This document shows, piece after piece, positions 1-8,732 of a stretch of 64,000 nucleotides of DNA. A program made the translations under genes and the position numbers. The notes under the pieces were generated by a model. It did no database searches and had not been told where the DNA came from. It saw only the letters and a list, made by a program, of their open reading frames with translations. How positions within the stretch are numbered: the first letter of the stretch is position 1; each line of letters starts with the position of its first letter. The DNA is taken from the NCBI RefSeq assembly GCF_000287675.1, contig NZ_ALJL01000015.1, positions 1 to 64,000 on the forward strand, read 5' to 3'. This DNA is from Lachnoanaerobaculum sp. ICM7. Its GTDB lineage: Bacteria > Bacillota > Clostridia > Lachnospirales > Lachnospiraceae.

Positions 1-50
1 GAAATATAGAAGGACTCTGCATTTTTTGATTTTGATGTAGTAACTTTCAT
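1..50 (-). CDS. N-terminal start of a transposase, probably IS1634/IS4-like (partial, runs off left edge)
   Basis: Only the first 16 codons are inside the window. They read MKVTTSKSKNAESFYI, which resembles the usual N-terminus of IS1634-family DDE transposases in Clostridia, proteins that cut and rejoin DNA to move their own element. A strong ribosome binding site (GGAGG, then six bases to the ATG) lies at 51-67 on the same strand, so this is a real start codon. The rest of the gene, including the catalytic DDE residues, is outside the window. The family call rests on 16 residues, so another gene starting this way is possible. Confidence 0.5.
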   Translation of the reverse strand, partial: MKVTTSKSKNAESFYI

Positions 51-206
51 AGATAACCTCCACACCTTATTATATCATAAAATACTAGAAAATACTATAT
101 ATTAAAACGAATATTTTGATAAAAAAATTGATTAAGAAAGATAGGATACATGCGGGTTCTAGGACTTTTCTAATACTTATTTAGGAAAACAAAGTGTCAA
201 AGACCC

Positions 207-240
207 GGGTACTATAACTTGCAATAGTACCCTTTTATAA
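207..240 (+). terminator. Hairpin with partial T tract, upstream of the small stress operon
   Basis: GGGTACTAT at 207-215 pairs with ATAGTACCC at 224-232 around an 8-base loop, followed by CTTTTATA. It could be an intrinsic terminator. It could also be part of the outer end of the insertion sequence whose transposase starts at position 50, since such elements often carry read-in blocking hairpins. No gene on the plus strand upstream needs it within the window. Confidence 0.45.
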
Positions 241-324
241 TAATATATTCTCTTAATTAGCTTATATGATTTTATTATTAATTTAAGTATAAAAGCGTTA
301 TTGCAGTGTGTATTTTTGTATTTT

Positions 325-353
325 TTGACAAATCCACTTTTTTAGTATATACT
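325..353 (+). promoter_or_regulatory. Consensus sigma-A promoter of the small stress operon
   Basis: TTGACA at 325-330 and TATACT at 348-353 are separated by exactly 17 bp. Transcription would start near 360, giving an untranslated leader of about 70 bases before the ATG at 431. No other gene lies between, so this promoter should drive the operon that ends at the terminator near 1776-1810. Confidence 0.8.
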
Positions 354-430
354 ATTTTACAGATATATATTTTAGTTTTTTAATATTTTTTGAAATATAT
401 ATTATATATTTTTAGAAAGGTGGTTAATTT

Positions 431-667
431 ATGATTTGGTCTATTATTGTAGGCGGATTTATAGGTTTCATTGCAGGTGCACTTACTAAAAAAGGTGGTG
501 CAATGGGAATTATTGCTAATATAATTGCAGGTTTATTAGGATCATCTGTAGGTCAATCACTATTTGGTTACTGGGGACCTACTATGGCAGGAATGGCATT
601 GATTCCATCTATACTTGGTGCCGTAATTGTTATTGCTGTGGTTTCGCTTTTATTTGGTAAGAGGTAA
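431..667 (+). CDS. GlsB/YeaQ/YmgE family small membrane protein
   Basis: This 78-residue hydrophobic protein has three predicted membrane segments (about residues 2-20, 25-45 and 52-74) rich in glycine and alanine, with the motif GFIGFIAGALTKKGG near the start. That matches the GlsB/YeaQ/YmgE (transglycosylase-associated) family. Members are short inner-membrane proteins induced by stress in many bacteria; their biochemical role is not settled. The start is supported by AAAGGTGG eight bases upstream. It is the first gene after a consensus promoter and is followed by three small charged proteins, ending with a CsbD-family protein. A shared stress response is inferred from this company. Confidence 0.85.
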   Translation: MIWSIIVGGFIGFIAGALTKKGGAMGIIANIIAGLLGSSVGQSLFGYWGPTMAGMALIPSILGAVIVIAVVSLLFGKR

Positions 668-730
668 TAAAGGTTTTTGCATTTAAGAGTACAATTTAAT
701 AACAATATTTTATTCTAAGGGGGCTATATT

Positions 731-895
731 ATGACATTTAAAAAAACAATTAAACAAGCTAAAGATACGGCAAAAGAGGGATTAGATAAATTAAAAAACA
801 ATAAAAATATAACTGTAATATCATTAGTTTCCTCTGTAATAGTTGCAATCGTTGTTATAGGTGTTTTTTCCTTTTTCTTTTTTGATAATGAATAA
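731..895 (+). CDS. 54-residue tail-anchored basic protein
   Basis: A short gene with a clear ribosome binding site (AAGGGGG, eight bases before the ATG). The product is 54 residues: a lysine-rich amphipathic N-terminal half (MTFKKTIKQAKDTAKEGLDK) and one C-terminal membrane segment at about residues 27-50, ending FFFFDNE. The membrane segment (ITVISLVSSVIVAIVVIGV) resembles the C-terminal segment of the next gene's protein (IIALVSSVISSLVVGVVLS), so the two are probably related by duplication of the anchor. I recognise no family. The soluble part should face the cytoplasm if it is a tail anchor. Confidence 0.7.
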   Translation: MTFKKTIKQAKDTAKEGLDKLKNNKNITVISLVSSVIVAIVVIGVFSFFFFDNE

Positions 896-967
896 ACATA
901 TTTAGGATTTAATACACATTTTTTAATAAGCTATATAAAACATAATTTAAACAGAAGGGGTATTACT

Positions 968-1504
968 ATGGCAAAAGAAGAAAAAGTTGAAGAGAAGGTA
1001 AAAGATACTGCAAAAGAAGTTAAAGAGAAGGTTGAAGATAAAGTTGACAAGGCAAAAGATGCCGTAAAAGATGTTAAAGAGAAGGCTGAAGATAAAGTTG
1101 ATAAGGCAAAAGATGCCGTAAAAGATGTTAAAGAGAAAGCTGAAGATAAAGTTGACAAGGCAAAAGATGCTGTAAAAGATGTTAAGGAAGATATAGAAGA
1201 TAAAGTAGAGGAAGTGACTGATGAGGCTGAAAAAGAAAAAGAGGAAATTTCAGAAAAAGTAAAAGAAGTCGCTACAGATGTTAAAAATAAGGTGGAAGAA
1301 AAAGTTGAAGAAGCTAAAGAAGCCGTAAAACAAGGTGTAGATAAAATATCTACAGATAGAGATGTAGCTATAATAGCTTTAGTCTCTTCTGTAATATCTT
1401 CATTAGTTGTTGGAGTCGTACTATCATTTTTCTTTACCAGAAAAAATAAACAATCTTTTTTCAGTAAAAAATACGTTATGAAAATGATTGACAAAATGCT
1501 TTAA
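968..1504 (+). CDS. Repetitive Lys/Glu-rich helical protein with C-terminal membrane anchor
   Basis: A 178-residue protein. Residues 1-125 are almost entirely K, E, D, A and V and are predicted to form a long amphipathic helix, similar in composition to LEA-like or apolipoprotein-like proteins. It contains three nearly identical tandem 18-residue units of the type VKEKAEDKVDKAKDAVKD (about residues 18-71), then more diverged copies. A single membrane segment follows at about 135-156, with a basic tail (FTRKNKQ). The start has GAAGGGG nine bases upstream. It sits between a related 54-residue anchored protein and a CsbD protein. A protective or membrane-surface role under stress is inferred; I know no defined function. 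Confidence 0.75.
   Translation: MAKEEKVEEKVKDTAKEVKEKVEDKVDKAKDAVKDVKEKAEDKVDKAKDAVKDVKEKAEDKVDKAKDAVKDVKEDIEDKVEEVTDEAEKEKEEISEKVKEVATDVKNKVEEKVEEAKEAVKQGVDKISTDRDVAIIALVSSVISSLVVGVVLSFFFTRKNKQSFFSKKYVMKMIDKML
1019..1180 (+). repeat. Three tandem 54-bp coding repeats
   Basis: Units at 1019-1072, 1073-1126 and 1127-1180, each starting GTTAAAGAGAA and differing at only a few positions, encode the 18-residue helical repeats of the surrounding gene. They are in frame, so unit gain or loss would change protein length without a frameshift. Confidence 0.85.
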
Positions 1505-1547
1505 TATTTAAGAGCATCAAATAATATAATTATATGAGGAGGTTATT

Positions 1548-1751
1548 ATGTCTTTAGAAGAAAAAATTGACCAGGCTAAAGGTGCGATAAAAGAGAGTGT
1601 AGGTAAGGTAACCGGCGATAAGAAAATAGAAAAAGAAGGTGCTGCGGAAAAAGCCGCTTCAAAAGTTAAAGAGGTTGCTGAGGATGTTAAAGACGCTATA
1701 GAAGGAACTGTTGAAGGTGTAAAAAATATCGTTAATAAAGATAAGAAATAA
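1548..1751 (+). CDS. CsbD family stress protein
   Basis: This 67-residue, highly charged protein matches the CsbD-like family: it begins with a short helix ([20 protein letters not shown]), then [11 protein letters not shown], and continues as a lysine/glutamate-rich helix. CsbD of Bacillus subtilis belongs to the general stress regulon; family members are abundant small soluble proteins of unknown mechanism. A perfect GAGGAGG ribosome binding site precedes the ATG. It is the last gene of the operon before a GC-rich terminator. Confidence 0.85.
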   Translation: MSLEEKIDQAKGAIKESVGKVTGDKKIEKEGAAEKAASKVKEVAEDVKDAIEGTVEGVKNIVNKDKK

Positions 1752-1775
1752 TTTTTATATTATTTACAAGAGTAT

Positions 1776-1810
1776 GGCGCGTAGATTTTAAAATTTACGC
1801 GCCGTTTTTA
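1776..1810 (+). terminator. Intrinsic terminator of the small stress operon
   Basis: GGCGCGTA at 1776-1783 pairs with TACGCGCC at 1796-1803, and the intervening bases can extend the stem. GTTTTTAT follows. It lies directly after the CsbD gene and before the converging addA gene. Confidence 0.85.
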
Positions 1811-1853
1811 TAATATTTTAATTATTATTAGTAAATTGATTTTCACAGATCAT

Positions 1854-4800
1854 TTATATTTTTATCTCCTTACCAAGTGCAAATGAATATATGAAAATAT
1901 CATTTACAGTTTTACCTGTACTCATTTCAAGTGATTTTTTATAAAGCATGAGCTGAGTTTTATACCTCTTTATAAGACTTTCTGCATCTCTTACATTATC
2001 AGTCTTATAATCCACCAAAATAATATTATCATCTTTTTCAATATATGCATCTATAATTCCCTGTATAAGTATGGTCTCATCGCTCTCACCCATACCTGCT
2101 TCCTTAGCCGGGATTCCCATAATGAATTGATTTTCTCTTTTTAAGCTATCATTATACTTTATAAAATCAGCTCCAAGTTTACTGTCTAAAAACTTTACTA
2201 TATCAAGTGGATTTATAAGTTCTCTGTATACATGATTATTTAAAAGTGATATCTCTTCTCTTACAAAGTCCTCTCTGCTGCTGAATTTATCAATATTTTC
2301 ATAGTGAATCTTTTGCATCAGCTTATGATATGCATTTCCTCTCTCACTTGCATTTCCGGCATTTATGGTAGGCTTTTTATTTTCCTTAACCTCAAACTCT
2401 TCACTCTGTGACATTCTCTTTATCTCGGATACCGAAAATTTCGTCTTTAAATCTATATTTTCAGCATATGGATAGCTGTATTCGAGCCTGTTTTTTAAAT
2501 CATCATACTCATTTGTACTCGGCTCTTCAAACACCTTATTAAGATCTCTTACCTCTTTTTGAGTTTCCACCTCTTCTTTTAAGAGCATATTATAATCATA
2601 TGTTTTAATATCAAAATGTACATTGTCACGTCCTAAAAGTATCATATCGAGGTATGAATTACATGTTCTTATATCAAGAAAACTCGGGGATTCTTTCATT
2701 TTTTCAAGTTCCTTCTCTGCATCATTGCAGCTTCCTGAAATGATCATCTTTTCCATAGCTCTTGTAAGCGCAACATACAATACTCTCAGCTCCTCGCCCA
2801 TAAGATCTACATTAAGTTTATGTTTTATTACATTCTGCTTTATAGAGCTGTCTTTTATATTATTTTTACTGTCAACATATTGCACTCCCAATCCGAAGTC
2901 CGTATCTATAACCATTCCCTGCCTTAAGTCTGTTTTATTGAATTTTTTATGTGCACATGCAAGGAAACATACCGGAAATTCCAGTCCTTTTGACTTATGT
3001 ATAGTCATGATTCTTACTATATCGTCATTTTCAGAGAGAATACTTGCTTCACCGAAATCATTGTCAAAGTCCTTCAGCTTGGCAATATATCTGATAAAAT
3101 TATAAAGTCCGCTATATCCCGAGTTACTGAATGTCTTTGCCTTATTTATAAGTAACATCAGATTTGCTCTTCTTACCTGTCCTCCGGGCATTGCCGCTAT
3201 CAGATTTAAAAAGTCGGTCTCATTATAAATATCCTGCAAGAGTGCCGCAATATTCATATATGCGGACTTTTTCCTGTATCTATTTAAAAATTCCAGAGCA
3301 TTTTTTATCTTTTCTCTTGTTTCAAGCTCAATATTGCTTTCACTTCCCTCATACAAAATGGCATCCATCATTCTAATTTTTTCAGATTTTTCTATATTCT
3401 TTGATTTTCTATAAGCTGAAACAATATTTGCAAGCTCCAAATCGGTTATTCCAACCAAATTTGAGTTGAGAAATGCTGTAAGGTCCACATCTGAATAAGG
3501 ATTGTCGATTGCAGCAAGTATAGCAAGTATCTTTCTTACCTCAAAGGTTTTAAAATATCCCTTATTGTTTTCAGCATATGCAGGAATATTTTCATCATTT
3601 AACACCTTCGCAATACTCTCACCAATATTGTTGCGGACAAGGATCACAATATCGCTATACCTTAAATCTCTGCCATCACCCACCTTAAGCTCTACCTTAA
3701 GTTCCTTAATTCGCTTTGCTATGGCTCTTGCTTCAAGTTCTATTGCATTGGTATCATCCTCAATATCAGAAGTCTGTGTCAGCATTATCTCGCTGATATA
3801 TTCTTTTCCCTCTTTAAAATCCGCACCGAGATAAAGCGCCGCATCATCATCATACTCAATTCCACCTGTGTTTTCTTTCATAATCTTTTTGAAAATAACA
3901 TTAGCACAACTAAGCACATTACTGCGGCTTCTGAAATTTTTACTTAGAATTACCTTCTTTTGTGTTTCATCATCAAAATCAGCCTTCTCAAAGTGTGTAA
4001 ACCTCTTATACTTGTCCATAAAAAGCCCCGGTGAAGCCTGACGAAAACCGTATATAGACTGCTTTACATCACCTACCATAAATACATTGTTCTTTTCAAT
4101 AGCCTCCACAATGGCTTCCTGCAAGTAGTTTGAATCCTGATACTCATCAATATATATTTCACTGAATTCTTTTCTATAACGTTTTGCAATCTCGGTAGGA
4201 TTTTTATTCTCATCCAAAAGTATTCTTAGTGCCATATGCTCTATATCCGAAAAGTCTACAATATTTTTGTCCCTCTTCTTTTCATTGAAAAGCGCAATAT
4301 ATTTCTTTGTCAGATCTACAATTGCTCTGATCTTCGGTTTTTCTTTTTCTTCCTCTTCTAAAAGTCTTTTTTTATCAAAGCAATACTCCTCCGAAAGCTT
4401 TGATATAGCTTTCTTATATGAATCTCTGAGTCCCTTGGCCTTTTCCTTTAATTCTTCATTGCCACCCTTTACGGACTTTAATCTGCCGAAACTTACATTA
4501 TTCAACTTTTCAGACAGCTCAAATATATCTTTAGCATTTTTTATATTGCCGATACTTGATTGCTCTTCCAGGACATTATCAAGATATTGCACAGGACCTT
4601 CATCCTCATTACAAATCTCTATTATTTCCTCTATATCGGACAAAATTGAATCGATACTTCTGATTATCTCTTTGAAAATATATTGCTGCCACTCATCTCC
4701 CTTTTCATTCAGTGAATTCAGCCATTCTTCCGGCCATGGCTTGCTGATTGCAAAGCGATACAGTTTTTCAATAAACTCCGATATGCTTTTATCTCCTTTG

Positions 4801-5297
4801 GTATTTGCAAAGGCATCTGAAAGTTCAATAAAGTCTTCACTTCCTAATTCATACTCGCTTTCCAAAAGCTCCTCCATCGTGTCAGCTCTTAAAAGTGATA
4901 TTTCACTCTCATCAGCCACGCTGAATGCCGGATCTATATCTAATTTATCTATATTTTCCTTTAATATTGAAAGACAAAAGCTGTCAGTGGTCATTATCTT
5001 CGCTGATGAAAGAAGTATTGACTGCTCCTTAAGTCTTTTAAATTCTTTGGAGTTATTTTCATGCTTTTCCATTTCCTTTAAGAGAGCATTATAGATTTTC
5101 TCCTTCATGGAAGCGGCTGCGGCTCTGGTAAAGGTCATCACCAAAAGAGAGTCCACATCTATAGGATTTTTGCTGTCTGTAATCTTTTTTATTATTCTCT
5201 CGACCAGTACTGCGGTCTTTCCGCTTCCGGCCGCTGCAGATACCAATATACTTCCCTTTTTTATATCTATTGCCGCCTGTTGTGCCTCAGTCCACAT
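1854..5297 (-). CDS. addA: ATP-dependent helicase/nuclease subunit A
   Basis: AddA is the motor and one nuclease subunit of AddAB, which processes double-strand DNA ends for RecA-dependent repair, the Gram-positive counterpart of RecBCD. The 1147-residue protein shows a UvrD-type helicase with Walker A (AAAGSGKT, about residues 22-29), the DEYQDSN Walker B/motif II, VGDVKQSIYGFR, and VALTRAMEKM. Its C-terminal PD-(D/E)XK nuclease domain has GIIDAYIEKDDNIILVDYKTD-like residues near 1080-1110. I chose the ATG at 5297 because GGAG lies eight bases upstream and the protein then begins MWTEAQQAAI, the family pattern; an upstream in-frame start would add 12 residues. It overlaps the end of addB by 11 bases, implying translational coupling. 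Confidence 0.95.
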   Translation of the reverse strand: MWTEAQQAAIDIKKGSILVSAAAGSGKTAVLVERIIKKITDSKNPIDVDSLLVMTFTRAAAASMKEKIYNALLKEMEKHENNSKEFKRLKEQSILLSSAKIMTTDSFCLSILKENIDKLDIDPAFSVADESEISLLRADTMEELLESEYELGSEDFIELSDAFANTKGDKSISEFIEKLYRFAISKPWPEEWLNSLNEKGDEWQQYIFKEIIRSIDSILSDIEEIIEICNEDEGPVQYLDNVLEEQSSIGNIKNAKDIFELSEKLNNVSFGRLKSVKGGNEELKEKAKGLRDSYKKAISKLSEEYCFDKKRLLEEEEKEKPKIRAIVDLTKKYIALFNEKKRDKNIVDFSDIEHMALRILLDENKNPTEIAKRYRKEFSEIYIDEYQDSNYLQEAIVEAIEKNNVFMVGDVKQSIYGFRQASPGLFMDKYKRFTHFEKADFDDETQKKVILSKNFRSRSNVLSCANVIFKKIMKENTGGIEYDDDAALYLGADFKEGKEYISEIMLTQTSDIEDDTNAIELEARAIAKRIKELKVELKVGDGRDLRYSDIVILVRNNIGESIAKVLNDENIPAYAENNKGYFKTFEVRKILAILAAIDNPYSDVDLTAFLNSNLVGITDLELANIVSAYRKSKNIEKSEKIRMMDAILYEGSESNIELETREKIKNALEFLNRYRKKSAYMNIAALLQDIYNETDFLNLIAAMPGGQVRRANLMLLINKAKTFSNSGYSGLYNFIRYIAKLKDFDNDFGEASILSENDDIVRIMTIHKSKGLEFPVCFLACAHKKFNKTDLRQGMVIDTDFGLGVQYVDSKNNIKDSSIKQNVIKHKLNVDLMGEELRVLYVALTRAMEKMIISGSCNDAEKELEKMKESPSFLDIRTCNSYLDMILLGRDNVHFDIKTYDYNMLLKEEVETQKEVRDLNKVFEEPSTNEYDDLKNRLEYSYPYAENIDLKTKFSVSEIKRMSQSEEFEVKENKKPTINAGNASERGNAYHKLMQKIHYENIDKFSSREDFVREEISLLNNHVYRELINPLDIVKFLDSKLGADFIKYNDSLKRENQFIMGIPAKEAGMGESDETILIQGIIDAYIEKDDNIILVDYKTDNVRDAESLIKRYKTQLMLYKKSLEMSTGKTVNDIFIYSFALGKEIKI

Positions 5298-8200
5298 TTT
5301 TTTCACTCTCCATCTTTTCCCAAATTTCATCATCTTTTATAGGTGTCAAGCTATTGTATGAAAATCCTTCTATTCCCTCATCAAAACCGCATATGGCAGT
5401 ATATGGGCAGTAATCACATTTTGCTAAACCTCTCCTTAATGAAGGCTTTATACTTATCTCACCGCTTAAAATATTTTCAGCAGTATCCTTTGCCTTTTGT
5501 CTTACATACTCCCTAAGAAAATTTATTCTTTTGGTACTTGCAACACTTGCGAATTTTGCAAAACTTCCGTCTTTTTTAGTTGAAACGGGTATTACATCAC
5601 TCTCTGTTTCAAAACTTCTGTCCAGATTTTTTATTATATCAAGATCCGTATTGACTATACCGCTTGGTTTTAGCTTGTTTAAAATGGCATTCTCATTTTT
5701 TGCTTCATCTCTGGTCAGGAAAGGTGTATCTATATGATAATAGAAAAATGCCGCAGGTAATATCTCTTTACCCGACTTTGCGAGCTGCTCCATTACAGCA
5801 TCAAGGTATATCACCAGCTGCAATGCTCTTCCATAATATGGCATATCTATTTCCCATTTCGTATTTCCGGTCTTGTAATCTATTATTTTTACAAGAGTTT
5901 TTCCGTCTGTATCACAGGTATCCACTCTGTCAATCTTTCCTCTGAGATACATTTTAGCTCCGTTTTTTAAATCGATATTTAGGGCTTCAAGATTGTCCTT
6001 TTCTCCAAAGATTCTTTCAAAATCAAAAGGTTTAAAGTTTCCGGCGGCAAGTTGCTTTGCAAGTACCATCATTGTAAGCTTTGTCATTCTTACTATCTTT
6101 TCAAGCTGAAACTTTGACTTTTTACTCTCTTCAAATATAGTACTTTTCTCTGATACAATACTTTCTTTTACAGCTTCATCCACAAGAGAGTAAAGTTCTG
6201 TCTCATCCATAGTTGCAACGGTTTTCTTTCTTGTTTTTGCATATCTGAAGCATCTTTCAAGCATCTCATGTACCAAAGTACCTATATCGGAAGCCTTAAA
6301 TGAATGTACCTGCCTTTCTTCAACTCCCAAACCGTAGCTGATAAAATGCTCAAAAGGACAGCCGTTATAGTTTTCAAGTCTTGTTACACTTACACGAAGC
6401 TCCTCACCGAACAATTCCCTTGCGGCACTTTCTCCGATACCGGAGTCACGGTATATGTACATAGCGCAAGATATAAGCTTTCTGATAAACTCCTTATCAA
6501 AAAATGTAGCTACATACCTTAAAAAATCCTCATCAACATTCTCTTTCGCTCTTAGTTTTCTAAGATTGTCGGTCAAATATTCCTCGGCTTCAAATCTTGA
6601 GTATATTTCAGTTTCTTTTTGATTTTTTATTTCAATATTTGGGAAAATATTCTTGATCATATTTATAAGTATTGACGGTCTGCATGTCTTACCGTCAAAA
6701 TCCATGCCTGTAAGACTTACAAAGAGCTTGTTTGAAGGCTTTGTAAGCACTTGGTATAAATAAAATCTTCCTGTATACAAGTCTTCTCTGACAGTATCTG
6801 AAAGATTAAATCCGATAGACTTAAGCTCTCTTTTTTCCCTGTCATTTATAAGTCCGCCCGCATCCTTTACTGTGGGCAAGGAACCGTCATTTGCTCCACA
6901 TACAAATAATGCCTTTATGCTGCTAAGTCTGGTCCTTTTTAAATCACCTATAACCACTCTGTCAACCCTGTCAGGTATCATACCGAGCTTTATCTCCTCA
7001 AAGCCTGTATGCAAAAGATCTGTAATTTCCTTTTTAGTTATACTCTCCCCTTCAAGTATCAGCTCAAGTCTTTCAAAAAGACTTAGTACCTCATCAAGTA
7101 CACCCTCATACTCTCTGGCTCTTTTTATATCATTACAAAGTTCAAGCTCTTTTTTTACATTCTCAAGCTTTTCCTCTATCCCCAGCTCATCAAATATTTT
7201 CCTGAAGGCATCACATACATCATTTATATTTATTTTACTCTTACTCATCGCCTTATAAAGCGGAGATATTTTTTTAAGTGCAGTATTTTTAAACTCGTTT
7301 ATCTCTTCAAGTTCAGTCTCTGAAAAGCTCTTCGGCAAATAAGTAAAATCCGTATGCAGTCTTTTATATCCTCTTATTCCGGTTTCCAACAGATAATTAT
7401 CAAGTAATGATACCATCCTGTAGTCAAAATTTAAAAGTCCAAGTCTTAAAAACCTGTTGACCGCATCATATGAAAAGTTCTCACTTATTAAAGCAATAAA
7501 GGCATTTATAAGCTCCACCAGTTCATTATTGTTTATATCCATCTTTTCATCAAGATAGTACGGAATTTCAAGCTGATGAAATCTATTGGCAAGTGAGCCT
7601 GATACACCTTCCAAATCTCCGTATATTATCGCAATATCTCTGTATCTGTAGCCCTCATCTTTTACAAGTTTAAGTATCTTATTTGCCACAAAATCAATCT
7701 CATCCAAAGGGTTCAGCAGATGATTTATCTCAATATCTGAAACCCTTTTCGCCTTTTTTCCGTCATATCTTAAAAAATGCTCTCCAAAAAATGCCAGATC
7801 CTTTGAATTTTTGAACCTGTGTACTTCACCTATATTTAAATTTATATCAGACAGCCTTTTGATATCACATCTCTTAGCCATATCATTGATTTGAGAAATC
7901 ATCTTTGTACTGATAAAAAACAAATCACTTTCAGATGTCTTTAAATCAGGATTTATGCTCTTTCCCAAAGTTATTGAAAACCTCACTTCATCCGCCACCT
8001 TCATAAGATTTTCAACTATACGATTTTGTACCGGAGTAAATCCTGTATAACCGTCAAATAATATAACTGCTTCCTTTAGTAATTCACTATTTTCAATATT
8101 TTTATTTAATATATCAAGTACCTGTTCATTGGTAAAATACTTTCCGGCTATATATTCTCCAAAACCCTCTTTCAACTTATAAATATCTTCAAGTTTTATT

Positions 8201-8652
8201 TTTAATAATGAGTTTACTTCATTATTTTCCTGCTGCTCTTTTATAAATTCGTCACTTATATCATATTGCATAAACTCCGATATAAGAGATTTTATACTGT
8301 CTATAAAACCTGATTTTTGAAACTGCTTCTTCCACGCCTTTAACTCTACCTGATTTGCTATCTTTCTCAGTATAAGTGCCTTATCAAGCTCGTCAAGAAG
8401 CTTCGGATTTTCAATATCCAGTTCTTCAAAAATTCTGTATGCAAGTCTGTTAAAACTTAGTACATCTATATTATTGCTTGCATGATTCGGATGCATCTGC
8501 ACTATATCCTTTTGAGTCTGCATGGTGAACTGCTCAGGTACAATAATAAAATATCTTTTTTCCCTGTTCTTTATAGACTCATTTATAATATCGCCAAAAG
8601 CTCTATAGGTTTTTCCGCTACCCGATGCTCCAAAATAAAATCTGTATCCCAT
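5287..8652 (-). CDS. addB: ATP-dependent helicase/nuclease subunit B
   Basis: AddB partners AddA in double-strand-break processing; in characterised relatives it carries a nuclease domain and a chi-recognising inactive helicase. The 1121-residue protein begins MGYRFYFGASGSGKTY (Walker A at about residues 8-15). The C-terminal nuclease has RGKIDRVDT and VKIIDYKTG. Cysteines in NGCPFEHF and, far downstream, in CDYCPYTAICGF match the four-cysteine iron-sulfur cluster that staples the AddB nuclease domain. The start at 8652 has AGGAG five bases upstream; the alternative ATG at 8679 lies in the loop of a terminator-like hairpin and lacks a site. Confidence 0.95.
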   Translation of the reverse strand: MGYRFYFGASGSGKTYRAFGDIINESIKNREKRYFIIVPEQFTMQTQKDIVQMHPNHASNNIDVLSFNRLAYRIFEELDIENPKLLDELDKALILRKIANQVELKAWKKQFQKSGFIDSIKSLISEFMQYDISDEFIKEQQENNEVNSLLKIKLEDIYKLKEGFGEYIAGKYFTNEQVLDILNKNIENSELLKEAVILFDGYTGFTPVQNRIVENLMKVADEVRFSITLGKSINPDLKTSESDLFFISTKMISQINDMAKRCDIKRLSDINLNIGEVHRFKNSKDLAFFGEHFLRYDGKKAKRVSDIEINHLLNPLDEIDFVANKILKLVKDEGYRYRDIAIIYGDLEGVSGSLANRFHQLEIPYYLDEKMDINNNELVELINAFIALISENFSYDAVNRFLRLGLLNFDYRMVSLLDNYLLETGIRGYKRLHTDFTYLPKSFSETELEEINEFKNTALKKISPLYKAMSKSKININDVCDAFRKIFDELGIEEKLENVKKELELCNDIKRAREYEGVLDEVLSLFERLELILEGESITKKEITDLLHTGFEEIKLGMIPDRVDRVVIGDLKRTRLSSIKALFVCGANDGSLPTVKDAGGLINDREKRELKSIGFNLSDTVREDLYTGRFYLYQVLTKPSNKLFVSLTGMDFDGKTCRPSILINMIKNIFPNIEIKNQKETEIYSRFEAEEYLTDNLRKLRAKENVDEDFLRYVATFFDKEFIRKLISCAMYIYRDSGIGESAARELFGEELRVSVTRLENYNGCPFEHFISYGLGVEERQVHSFKASDIGTLVHEMLERCFRYAKTRKKTVATMDETELYSLVDEAVKESIVSEKSTIFEESKKSKFQLEKIVRMTKLTMMVLAKQLAAGNFKPFDFERIFGEKDNLEALNIDLKNGAKMYLRGKIDRVDTCDTDGKTLVKIIDYKTGNTKWEIDMPYYGRALQLVIYLDAVMEQLAKSGKEILPAAFFYYHIDTPFLTRDEAKNENAILNKLKPSGIVNTDLDIIKNLDRSFETESDVIPVSTKKDGSFAKFASVASTKRINFLREYVRQKAKDTAENILSGEISIKPSLRRGLAKCDYCPYTAICGFDEGIEGFSYNSLTPIKDDEIWEKMESEKNVD

Positions 8653-8659
8653 ATTTCTC

Positions 8660-8692
8660 CTAAAAATGGCAGCTTCCATAGGAAACTGCCAT
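8660..8692 (-). terminator. Terminator-like hairpin between icd and addB
   Basis: On the minus strand ATGGCAG, then TTCC, pairs with GGAA and CTGCCAT (arms at 8686-8692 and 8666-8672), followed by TTTTTA. It ends directly before the AGGAG of addB. It would end icd transcripts, and any message reaching addAB from upstream must read through it. Confidence 0.7.
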
Positions 8693-8732
8693 CCATTGTT
8701 ATGTATGAGGTAAACCCTCAGTCAATACCACA

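Noticed and set aside
1019-1180. Possible CRISPR array (three regular 54-bp repeats)
   Set aside because: The repeats are contiguous, without spacers, and in frame within a gene.
931-1494. 187-residue minus-strand ORF rich in Ser/Phe/Thr
   Set aside because: It is the antisense shadow of the repetitive Lys/Glu gene at 968-1504; no ribosome site and composition forced by the opposite strand.
4267-5094. 275-residue plus-strand ORF inside addA
   Set aside because: Serine/leucine-rich shadow of the well-supported addA coding sequence; no family motif.
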